From Setaria digitata (Eukaryota; Nematoda; Chromadorea; Rhabditida; Setariidae), in assembly GCA_003640385.1 (NCBI GenBank), contig RCAB01000033.1:186001-250000 (forward strand): DNA of 64,000 nt, written 5' to 3'. Position numbers and translations under genes: made by a program. This document shows positions 1 to 11,400 of the stretch, one piece after another. The notes beneath the pieces are model-generated. The model ran no database searches. It was not told the DNA's origin and saw only the letters and a list, made by a program, of their open reading frames with translations. Numbering within the stretch: the first letter of the stretch is position 1; each line of letters opens with the position of its first letter.

Positions 1-171
1 TTCACCACTTATGAAGACAATTACAGCAGGTGAAAATTCGAAATCACGTTAACGTCTAGCATAAAGACTTTCGACAGAGAAATAATTCAACCACACCACT
101 TTTTTTCTTACTATTAAAAATTAAATTTTTTTTTTTCAGCTGCTTTTCTTGCTAGAAAAATACAGGCATAC

Positions 172-325
172 CAATGTTATGTATATTGCACGGTAAATGG
201 ACACTGTCACCTTCATCGACAATAAAAAGACGTCCCTTCGTTGTTATTATGGCCTGTGTACAATTGAAAAGTAGCAGCAACGTCAAGAAGATAGGGTTAG
301 TAATATAATAATGCATCGTATTCAT
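172..325 (-). CDS. First coding exon of an immunoglobulin-superfamily surface protein (partial)
   Basis: Reading from the ATG at 325 gives 51 codons plus one base, ending at a GT donor (GTATGCC, from 171). The peptide starts with a signal sequence (MNTMHYYITNPIFLTLLLLF, Cys-Thr-Gln-Ala region), followed by GRLFIVDEGDSVHLPC and NIHNI, the typical first strands of an Ig domain with its first disulphide cysteine. The phase-1 intron right after the B strand is usual for Ig genes. A splice acceptor (TTTTTTTTCAG) lies seven bases upstream of the ATG. The rest of the gene lies beyond position 1. The EGDxVxLPC...N-I/L-G pattern recalls the lachesin/DIP/RIG-5 group of neuronal adhesion proteins, but only about 50 residues are visible, so this subfamily is a guess. 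I am fairly sure it is a secreted or membrane Ig protein. Confidence 0.68.
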
Positions 326-345
326 CTGTTACCTGAAAAAAAATT
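326..345 (-). promoter_or_regulatory. Splice or trans-splice acceptor before the Ig gene start
   Basis: On the minus strand a run of eight T followed by CAG ends at 333, seven bases before the ATG at 325. In nematodes an acceptor this close to the start codon often receives a spliced leader. It could equally be the end of an intron in the 5' UTR, in which case the promoter may lie in the less AT-rich block near 1.7-2.3 kb. Confidence 0.5.
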
Positions 346-1739
346 ATTTAATTCTCGGAAAAATTTTCACCTGTACTTCTAACTCCCAAACGAAATCTTC
401 ACAAACAGTAACAAGTGAATGAAAATACATCGCTTAGGATTTATATGAATAGTTCAAAATATTATTTAAAAAACAAGTCTTACAGATTGTTGATAAAAAG
501 AGATGCTAACGTCATTAGAGAAGATTTCCACTGCAAATACTGATGTGGATTAATTGCAATCTTTTAACGGAAAAATCTTGGAAATTAATTTTTAATTTTT
601 ACAATAGTTTCGTTTTGAATAACAGACTGACACATATTCGGAGGAGACGAGAAGGGACACTACTGTCCTAGTGAGAATAAAAAGTCGATAACTAGCGGCC
701 AGCCTCATTGTGGAAGGCTTAGACTGAACCGGCCAACAAAAGCAGGCCGTCAGCATGAAAGGAATGCAAAAGAGAGAAATGAGTAAAGAAAAGAACAAGT
801 TAAGTTAAGCGCAGTTTTCTCTTTATCATCCCCTTGCAGCAAAGTAACACTCATCGTACAAAAATATTATTTAAACGTCTACCGGATTTTAATCTTTATA
901 GTTGTCTCTTTATGGGTAGTTTCTGCATAATTCGATCAATAAAAGATTTGGAAGAAATATTCGGAAATCACTTTATCTTAAACCACAGATCAAAACAATC
1001 ACTCCAGTGAATTTAAACTCGATAATCAAAATCAAAGAATTCAGTTATCAAAAAGAGAAAGCCCTAGTTTTCTTGTTAGTACCAATTCTTCTAAGCAAGT
1101 AAACCGTGTTCTTAAAGATGCTATTTCCTTCTAATTAACTTTTTCATGCTGAAAAAAGCTACAAGAACGTTATTGGAAATAGTCGTTATTATTTTTGAAG
1201 TCAGCTTTGAAAAAGGATACTTCAAAAGGTAAAGCTATTAAATACAAATGAATAAATGAACGGATAAAGAAAAACCCAGTATGCAATATGATTAAAATAT
1301 CGGGAATTAATTGACAGTCTGTATTATCGAAAAATTACAGCAATCCCAAAATAATCATGGGGACTTTGATTACTTTTTAATTGCATGGATGGACGTATCT
1401 TTAAATAGCAGGAATAGAAAAAACTTTTCAACTTCTCCTTTGTTTGTAATTGAGGGGAAGATGTTTTGAAATCAATTACACTAAATTAAAAGAGCCTACA
1501 TTTATCTCTATGATTCACATAACAATCAAGTGAGCTGTTCCAAATTTGTTTCACCATTCCACTTATAACAAGCACTTTTTTGTGTAAAAATACAGTAAAA
1601 ATATAGGATATAAATCTTGGCATTCTCCCTGAAAATTGAATTTGAATCCTACGAAATACAATTTGCGAAATCTCATACATTGTTTTAATTATTTGCTGTG
1701 AAAAACCACTAGAATCACTTGTCGAAAATACAAACTAGA
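346..1739. other. AT-rich non-coding DNA upstream of the Ig gene
   Basis: All frames are broken by frequent stops and no acceptor/donor pair frames a protein-like exon. It is either intron in the 5' UTR of the Ig gene or intergenic DNA. Confidence 0.5.
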
Positions 1740-2345
1740 ACTCAGTCATGTGCCGTCAAAAGAATCCAACTGTGGACTGCCTAGAAGAGCAGAGTGCTAC
1801 GCAGAAACTAAGTGAGAGGGAAGTACGTTGAGACAGTAAGTGATTTTCGTAGACAATAAATATATCATACCTACTGTTCGCAAAAATAGAAAACAAGGCC
1901 AGTTTCTCACATCAACTGCCAAACAGATAGACAGAGCAGTCCGTTGTGAGGGAAAGCGATCTAGATAGCCATCAGTCATTTTGGAAGTAGTGTTGTTCGA
2001 GGAGATGATCGCTACCGCGAACGGAACAACATCCGGCAGCCCCGCAACTGTCTCCGCCCAGCCGTGGCTTGTCAATCCTTCATGCGCTTAAGTTGCAATC
2101 CTTGCGTGGCCCACTTCTCACTTCCAAAATACACTATTTGTGAACACGTGGTATTCTTAATTTTCCTCCAATTAATACAACAGCAGTGACCGCAACTCCT
2201 GAATCCTCGTACTTCTGTGTGAAAACGAAGCAAATGATATCTGAATTGGAAGTGAAATACTTCAAGAGAGAACATCTGAGGAAGCATAAGAAAGGGCGTC
2301 TCGCCTAGCAACTGATTCTGATCTGTTCAGCTTCTCAACTCCCTT
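1740..2345. other. Less AT-rich block, possible promoter of the Ig gene
   Basis: This stretch, especially about 1,970-2,070, is clearly richer in G and C and in CpG than its surroundings. The minus strand has open stretches of 79-92 codons that resemble no domain. Similar richer blocks sit upstream of other genes here (29.68-29.94 kb before the LRP gene, 52.7-53.6 kb before the TBCEL gene), so a promoter or 5' leader exon is the best guess. Confidence 0.3.
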
Positions 2346-4371
2346 AAAGTTGCCCATTTTAGGTCCTAATTACCATGTGGAAAGCTCTACGTACGTTATG
2401 TGAAAGTTTAACTTCTAAACGCCGTCACCTGAATATTTGATTAATAAGAAAACACGTGTACTTTCCTTCGTATATATAATGCACTATAAAATGTACTATA
2501 CGTCCATTTTCGATCGAAACTGAGAAAAATGCAGCAACATTAATTGGCTGAAGTATTCTTGAACTCGTATTTCAAATTCTTCAATCCGTACTTCAGTAAG
2601 TGTCCCATTTTGCATTCATTGCAAGAATTCATTTGTTTATAACATCCTGCAGAAAAATTAAGCTATAGTCATATTTACCGGAAGAACAATGTGTACTCTC
2701 CTCGCTTTCCCTAGTTCTTTTTTTCCGAACGGATACAAAAATTAATACGAACAAGTACATGCAGAGCCAAGGGTAAAATTACGAAATGACAAGAAAGCAA
2801 GGAAATTGGGCACAAGAGCACGTAGCAATGCCTTCACAAAAACGAAATTAAAAAGGAGTGCCATAAAAGAGGAACAGATGCCAGCTAATCCAAAAATTAC
2901 CGACTGATTTTGGAAGTGCTTCAGTCTTCGGTCCTGTCCACTTCAATGTCCATCCGTTTCAGTCGCGAGAACTGTCCACTGATTGTTGCAAGTGTGACAT
3001 TGAATTCCAACCAATGATGCCTAAATGTCCTAAAATCAAAGATCGAAAACATTGGGTGGCATTTTTATAATGTCACCGTCATCGATACTACCATTTCAGC
3101 CATGCACACGCACATTATTCAAATGGCATACAATGCATACAGACACAGACAAATACATATATATGCACATACATGTAATTATTACGCTTCAGCAAGGTTC
3201 TAGCGACAAAGCGGAAAAGTTGAGAAAGAATTAGTTGATTGTAATGCCATATTGGATAATGATTTCTCATAATCAAATAATGATAAGTTCGTGAAGAACT
3301 CCCAACTATTGCTGATACCAATTTAAAACACTTAAATTTTACTTGAGACTGCGAAAAACATCTGTGAAGATTGATTTGAAATGGATAACTTTGTAAATAA
3401 TGCAGACGTAAAGATCGGGTAATGAAAACTAACTTATTAACTCATTTTGGAACAATGAAAAATAACGGAGGGATTTTGTGCAAATTTTTTGAATTGATAA
3501 TAGATAATGAAATTGATACTTCTATCAACTGCTGCAAAAATCGAAAAACAGAAGTTTAGACAAAATTAGAAATTAGATGAAAAAGTGTTGCTGAAACATT
3601 AGTCAATCATTTCATTCTGAAATTCTTGCGGAGACAGGTAGCTCTTTTCTTGAACTAAAAAAGAATGCAACAATTGATATGAGTTACGAATACTATTGTT
3701 GACTTATTTTTAATAAATACCTTCTCTATAAGCTAAAACTTTTCCTAAATGTGTTTTCTGAATGACAATGGTTATGTACTCAACGGTTTCTTTATCATAC
3801 ATTTCTAAATAAAAAGTGAAACAGAGTTAAAAACCACCTATGCCAAAATCGCATGCAATTGGCAAAAGCTAGCAACTGAGATGTAAAATAAAAATTAAAT
3901 CTTAAAAGGGTTCTTTATGTTGAAAACCATTGTAAACAGATCTATTTTTCCAATGCTGAAATTTCATGTGTAAAAAGAAATTGGAATCTTAATGATTAAT
4001 GCTGAACATCCAATAAATTATTTCCACTGAACAAAATCGCAACTGATGGCTTACTTTGCGGGGAATACACATTGTAAACCATTTTGTAGAGATTAACAGA
4101 TACTTAATTTCTTCCTAGTCAAGATGAGGGAAAATGTAACATATTGCAAGATTTCAACTAAAAAAGATACTATTTAAGCTAATTGGAAATATTTAATTAT
4201 ATATGTATTTGTCAGTATATTTGTTTTACCATAGAGATAATAAGATTTCCTTTATTATTGAAATGATAAATAACCAACAGCCTGTTCGATAAATGCAAAT
4301 GTTCCAAATAGTGAAAAGTTTCTTTCAGCATCCGTAAGGACGGTCAATTTGAAATAAATCCAAAAGAGATA

Positions 4372-4402
4372 GATAAATCATGGGTGCAAAGCATGATTTA
4401 TC
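4372..4402. repeat. Perfect short inverted repeat
   Basis: Arms GATAAATCATG (4372-4382) and CATGATTTATC (4392-4402) are perfect complements around a 9-base loop. In DNA this AT-rich it may be chance. Confidence 0.4.
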
Positions 4403-6017
4403 AAAGCACCGTTTATATCACAAGTATAAAACGATTATCATGCTGTAAAATATTTTAATACAAGCCTTCAGAAATACCACCAGAATTTCAGTCATTTTTT
4501 GTTTTGACTGAAGAAGATTTTTTTTTCTAAAACACACAACTATATTATTTATCTACAATGCTTACAGTATCACAGAAACTGTTGGTTACTCCTCACCAGG
4601 ACTTTGAATAAGTACCACCAGGAATGCACAGAATCAAAAGTGTGGCATATGTTATAATCTTATATAGTAATTCACTTAGTTGTGAAAAGGTCCACAACGA
4701 TGGCTACAACGGAGTAAATAGACCCGAAATTATTACCTTAAAAACGATTGAATGCAATGACAACTTAGAACAGATAATCGTCGTTTGCTTCACCTCCAGG
4801 TTGGCCTTCATATGCAAAGAGAATTGTAATGCCAATAACGTAACGAGCGAATGTCCTTCATCACTTTTATATGTCGTGTCCTTTGACAGGACGGACTACT
4901 CAATGCAGATTATGTAATCACCGATCAACCTGAGTTCCATTATTCTGCTTTCATTTCCTTCCTATTCTTGCCAGCCAAACCCAAAGTTACACTTTTTTAA
5001 GAGCACTAAAACCTAAATATTGAAACGTTTGAACAATAGGTAGTCATACATGTGAAACTGAAATCAGATTCAGTAAAGCTATCTTTTGAGAATTTGAAAT
5101 TTTATCATCAAACCTTGCTAAAAATATTGATCGCTCTCTCCGATAAAAGCAAATATAAATGGCAAATGCACTATAAGAAAAACGGACAACTTGTGATGTG
5201 TTTTAAATTGGAATAAAATATTAAATAACAAGATGAAACCTTCATCCGTAACAGCAAGCCGAAAATTTTCCGTGTAAAAAGAAGATATTGGAAGTTAACG
5301 CTTAATACTATTTTCAGTGATGATTTAGAAGGAATATGACCTTTTTTTCTCCGACAAATCTGAAAGTTTCAGAACTCCGATCAACATCATCAATGACAAA
5401 TGAAGGACTTAAAATTAACCGTAGGTCTTTCTCCTAGTACGCATTCAATTCAAAAAAGATTTTGAAGGAAAGCCCGTTGCTTCAAATATCAAACCAAGTA
5501 TTGATTGCTTGGAATTACAGTGCTTCACGAAAGTACTTTTCCAGGTATCAACAAGATTTAATAGGTGTTGTACAGCTATTCCCTCATTCATCTACTTTAC
5601 ATTAATTTCGTACTCTTCCTCCCTAGATAATAACGGGACGAAAACGAAACCAATGTGGTACTGAATTGACAGACCATTCATAAATGGCGCATACCCTCTG
5701 CCGCCTTAATTATTGCTCTGAAACCAAAGTGGATGAGATTCACTGTCCCCCAATTATCAATATCATTTTCATTGTCATAGCCATCATCGCCATTTATATT
5801 GAAAGCAACAACAAACAGTTACGACTAAGTAAAAACTTTTCAAGAGTTTTAAAACCATAAATATGCTTAATACTTTTAGCTCTTATATTTAACGCAACCA
5901 CAGTTCTGATAAATAAAAAAAAATTAACGAAATTAAAATTTCAGAGAATGTAGACTGCAAAGTCAAGAAATCCATGCTCAGTTAATTTAAAGTGATGAAT
6001 TTTCATGAAATGAATCA

Positions 6018-6048
<31 letters not shown>

Positions 6049-6170
6049 CTATTAATTAACTATATATATATAAAATATATATATAAAAACCTTTATATAT
6101 ATATATATAAAAACCTCAACGCATGCAAAAAAAAACCCTTCCTCGTTATATATATATATATTAATAAATA
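6018..6170. repeat. Interrupted (TA)n microsatellite
   Basis: Several TA runs are interrupted by TTAACTATTAATTAACTA and by AAAACC-containing insertions. The first copy of the 42-bp duplication is embedded in it, between two TA runs. Confidence 0.9.
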
Positions 6171-6538
6171 AAGCCAAGTTTTTCATAAGATTGTCCAGCT
6201 TTAGTCCAGAGTCCGATGGCTATACATCATGAAAGTTCATTACCTCAAACATCAAATCATATAATCAGTTCACTGTCGTAATAAGTCATAAGTCACCAAA
6301 AAATCCTTGGTTAAGAGACCTAACTGTTTTCCAAATAAATAAATTCCTACTCAGCGACCAGTGATATGACTTTTCTTTGTATGTAAACAGCTACAATCAG
6401 TAAATTAAGGAACAGATTCAAAATGGAGTCAGCAAACGATACCTATTAAATGAATAGTTGCTTGTGTAAGCTAATAAATGTGTAGTAAACATGCAGAAAA
6501 ACCTCAACGCATGCAAAAAAAAACCCTTCCTCGTTATA
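6109..6538. repeat. Exact 42-bp direct repeat, copies 388 bp apart
   Basis: The unit begins AAAAACCTCAACGCATGC and ends CCCTTCCTCGTTATA. Copy 1 is 6109-6150 and lies inside the TA microsatellite; copy 2 is 6497-6538 in unique sequence. The copies are identical including the run of nine A, which suggests a recent event such as template switching into the microsatellite. Confidence 0.85.
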
Positions 6539-6950
6539 ATTACAATTACAACACAAAGCATTTTGTACACTGCAAGAATAAGTCCCGTATAACTGATTTG
6601 AAAACAAAAATGAAGTGAAGAGCTGTCGGAAGTGTTCAATCAACAAAATATTTTAATAAAAATGAGCAGGAGAAGGAGACGCTTTTGAGAGAACAATCAA
6701 ACACGTAGTAAAACGTACTTTTAACCATAGAAATGCCGCCTAAGCTTTTCCAGACAAACAGAACATAGAATGCTGCTGCAATCATATGAATACACCAATC
6801 ATTTCGTCTAACTACTAATTCGCACATAACTAGCAATTATTTGACTGCTTTCATACCATTTTACATTTTTAAGAAATATTAGTTTGAAATAGCTGCACCT
6901 TACAAAAGATGTATGGTACCGGTTTTCAAACAAACAAATAATTCCTGCTT

Positions 6951-6951
<1 letters not shown>

Positions 6952-6982
<31 letters not shown>
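6952..6982. repeat. Poly(A) run of 31 bases
   Basis: An uninterrupted run of A. It could be the tail of an old retroposed copy or simple slippage; no coding remnant is recognised next to it. Confidence 0.85.
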
Positions 6983-6983
<1 letters not shown>

Positions 6984-8312
6984 GGAACAAGTTTGACTAT
7001 CTGTAACACGCGAAGAAAACGAAGAGGAAAGATAGATTGAAACACACTGTTAAAAACTGCAACCAACTTGCTAAGTTAGCTCGTCTTTGAATCAAAATCT
7101 TCGGAATAGGAAAAAAGCAAGTGTTTCTAAAGATTCTGATGATTTCCTTTCATTTCGTAATCAGTACTTAGTAAACAGAGATTTGCAACAAAATTGTTGC
7201 ATCGAATTTATTTACAGCGATTCACAAGCCGCATCCTCATTGCTCCAATTTTTAGGTCTGAACATTCATTACCACCATACTTTGCTTCACTAACTTCAAA
7301 ATATTACATGACTAATTATATTATTCTCAACTACTCACCATACAACTACAAATAGATTATGGAAAGAGTTTGCGAAACTAATTTCATGACTTCACCTCAC
7401 CGATGCTGGAGAGAAAGTACTCCACGCTTTAATTAAATTTATGAGTTTACGGCACATTTCTTTTCCAGTTGGCGATCATTTTTCTGATTCAGATGTAATA
7501 AAGTTAATTTAGTCTTTAATAAAATAACATTTTGGTAGACTTAAGAAGATGAAATATGATATGATGTGCAACACGGATAAAGAAGCCTCCAATTTCTCAT
7601 TCAGTCCAAGTAAGCAGCTTATCCTTTGTGTTATCACTAAGTATACAGCTGTTTAAGTGTACATGAGTTGTTTATGAAAACTGCAACAAGCCAAAACTGA
7701 TTTATTAATATGAGCAAACTTTTAAACATGCGAACAAAAACACTGGAAGTTGCAAGGAGTTGGCACGTTGCCAGCATTTCAATGAAATAACTTTTAATTG
7801 ATAAATTATTGATGCTGTATCCAAACCAACTGTGGATATTCTCGCTAAACTGTTGAAGCTAGATAATAACATAGCAATCTGGTCATGTTTCTCTTCAGCG
7901 CACAGATGTAGATTGTTAATTCAGTATTTATGTTGACATCATCGTCCGTTAAAGAGTAAGAAGAAGGAACTGTTGAAAACGGAAACAATTTTTCAAGTCA
8001 TTTTTAATACTGCTCCTTTAATTACTCAACAAATGCACTGCATTCGTATTCCTTCCAGCATAACAAGAACAAAATCCTTGGACTCCTGAAGTCACTGCAT
8101 CTCACTCAAAACAACGATACTAATATATCTAGAACATTCGGAATAAAAATATTCATGAAACTGATGACCATTTATGAGACATGAAATTATTTCCTTACTG
8201 AAAGTATTGGCTAGTTACATCTACGTTTTGTGTATGTCAGTATATATGATGCTGTTCCAGGTATACGAGTCGTGCATTATGGGCAACTGATTTTAATGTA
8301 AGAATAGTTGAC

Positions 8313-8413
8313 TTTAGGACAGGACTTCAGTAGCTGTCTGGTTACCCTCGAATATCGGAATTTATCGGGTAAAGGGTTGGATACCAGACAGCTATTAAAT
8401 CTTGTCCTAAACT
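8313..8413. mobile_element. MITE-like imperfect palindrome
   Basis: The left arm (8313-8347) starts TTTAGGACA and contains TAGCTGTCTGGT. The right arm (about 8379-8413) is its near-complete reverse complement, ending TGTCCTAAA, with a few mismatches and one gap. The whole element is about 100 bp and could fold into one long hairpin. No transposase is nearby. It fits a miniature inverted-repeat element or a foldback; no target-site duplication is evident. Confidence 0.45.
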
Positions 8414-11400
8414 CATTTTACATATATGCAATCAAACAAAACATCCACAGTGACTTCCCTTCCATTGTAAATTAAATTGAAATTATGTCTAATCCGCTAG
8501 TCTGAAGACTTCAGGAACTTAGCTGAATTTGCTCAAAACCTGTTCTTTTCTTCCATTTCAGGCAGAAGGAGTAATATTCAATCAGGCTTTATTGGATTGC
8601 ACAGCTTATATTTGAGAAGAAAAAAAATAAATAATGTATACTTACATATAACATCTCAAGTTAAACATTTCACTTCCTTTGTTGACCGATTTTTGGGAAT
8701 GTTTTTTTTTTTTTTTCATTTTACCCGTTAAAATTAAAAATGAAAAAAAAGAACTGACTGCATTGCTGTTGGTAGTGAACGATAACATCAATTAATTAAT
8801 GCCAAAATTTATCGTTTAATATTTTTCATAGTTTCTCAGAAAGAAAAAAAGATGAGCACTAGAATAAGATAATGGTGATTTATCATTAATCAGTCTCAAC
8901 CTGGAAAAACAAAATAATCTGCATAACAAGAAAAACGAATTTAACACTTTTCTGTGCAGCAGCTGCGAAGCACTAACGGGATGCGTATGACATGTTTCTA
9001 CTATTAAGATCTTTAACGAAGCTAGTGAGGAACTCCTTCACCAAAAGTACAGAGGATCATGGTAAGATAAAGTTTTTCTTTCTGTTGATTAGAAATCCTA
9101 ACTAAGGTGAAGTAAATTTATTGATTCCTATGTTTTTCTGTGTTACGCTATTAAATTAAAGAAATTGCTTGAATTTTTAGTCGGTTATGGTACTGCTACC
9201 GAATTTATTTAAGTGGTGATGATTATAGATTACATCTCTTTCAGTTATACCGTCGTATAACTACCAATATATAGGAACAAAAACAAACATTTATAAGTCT
9301 CGCGAGATGGTTTGAACTCAGGTACCAGCAGTCATAAAAACAAACCGATGCTTCTACGTTCAGATGGACACGATGAAATTTTTTTCCCCTGATAAAGTCT
9401 GAAGCTTCAAACTTCAAACTGAACGAAAAGATATAAATCTGTATTCAGTACAGTAAGCATTTTACTTAAGTGATTCTGAAGCTAAACATGCATTAGGTAA
9501 TAACGCAACTGAAGTTTGAACACATACACCTTAATTCACCATTTTTATTATTTCGGTCATAGGAGCAGATACGTACAGAAAAAACAGGAAAGTTTAGGAC
9601 AGATAAAACACAGTTTCATGAGAGTTAGAATGAAAGTGAAAGAAAGATAATATGATTCTGAAATGGAAGACTCATTTTCCTCTTTCATTCTACATTTGCA
9701 AAAAGACATGGAGAAATTAGAAATGAAAGTAGGATGTAGCTGCTGATCAAACCTGACAAACCAATAATAACAGTATATAAAATCATATTGCCTCGGTCTT
9801 ATATTGTGTTATGCATTTGGAACATCCAAACCAATTTTCAAACGACCATGCTTTTGTGTTGTTTATTAGATAAGCCAAAACATAGAATTTTCTACGCCTT
9901 TTCAGTTTTTTTTTCAAACATTGTTACGCCGTTTTAAATTTTTTTGTGAAGTTTTACAAATTCTACACTCCGTTAAATTGTTTTTGTCTATAAGTGAAGA
10001 AAATGTAATAAAGTGCATGTACACCTGCAACAAAAATTTTTCAATGAATTATATAAAATTAAAAATTAGTTGCAAACCCACAACTAGTTCTAGTCCAGAT
10101 TAGCTTCTCGAAAGATTTGCATGAAGCATAATTTATCAACAAATATATTTATTAAGTGGACTGCAACAGCTGTTTTCATTGTAATGTGATTTTAAATGTC
10201 GTGGGATTGTATAATGTAGCTACCAACACAAAGTAATTTTTAGTCAGTTGTTCTTTTTAGAACAACACAAATGATTTATTGCTTAAATATATCGCCATAA
10301 GCAAAAATTTGATCAATGCTATTGAAAAGAAAAAAAGGAAACTAAAAACAAGAAATTTTGAACTAGAGAATATTTAAAATTTGGTAGACCCAGTAAAAGA
10401 TTAAAGTTTTTAGAGAGCATCATTTTAAAAGAAGCTATGAAGTCTCGATTTTTCTTTCCTTTTTGGAACAGTTCACTTGAAAAAGCAAAACAGTGATCTT
10501 GCTAAATACCGTCATTTAACGCCATCAGTTGCTACACTAAACGGTTAATTGAAATTAGTGATTTTACATTTGACATGGTGAACTTGGTGGATTCTTTCAC
10601 GTGTGTAGAGATGCTGAAACGAGTATTGGTGGCGGGGATATTTAGTTAGGTTGACTAATTTTCGAGGTCTTATTTCAAGGGGAACGAAAGAAGGAAGAGT
10701 AGAGAAAGTGGGTAAACAAGTAGAAAATTAAATTCAGGAATGATTAACGACTACAAGAGAAAATTTTTATTGAGAATATATAGCAGTTAATGTTCAGTGG
10801 TAGTGTCTCCCCTGTTCTTTTTGTATTTTTCACTGAATTAAGAAAAAGATAATCGAAAATTGAAGTGTTTGATTCGTCAGATGAACAACTTATATCAATC
10901 CAAATTGGAATTTGCAAATTTGCCATTGATATGAAAACAGAACTTCGCAAACCCAATTATATAAACATATATTTCAACTTTAGTTAATTCCACCACTTAT
11001 GATTATTAATTGCGAATAAAAATGAGTTAATAGATTTTGAAATAAGACTGATATGATTGGTGAACTTTAAGGGAATTTGCCTGTGATATATTCAGCAAAA
11101 AGACACAAATGGATCTATACAAGTAGACATTCATTTATTTTAATTGCAAATAAAGCCATTTCCAGCATCCCGAAATCTCTTTTCTATTGCACATATATTT
11201 GTTCTCACGAATTTCACTTCACTGACAAGGAAACAGTAGAAGATGCTGCACTAAAATCAACAGCAGATATTCACAAAGTTTGAAGCAACCTTTATGAAGT
11301 TTGTTTAACCGTGACAAATAGCGATGAGGACAGCGGATTAGGTTCAGCTGCCACAAGCTTATCTCTCGCACAGGAGACCTTTATAGCAATAACTGAGCAA

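Noticed and set aside
9295..9345. tRNA-like T-arm (GGTTTGAACTC)
   Set aside because: No matching acceptor stem, anticodon arm or D-arm within 80 bases upstream.
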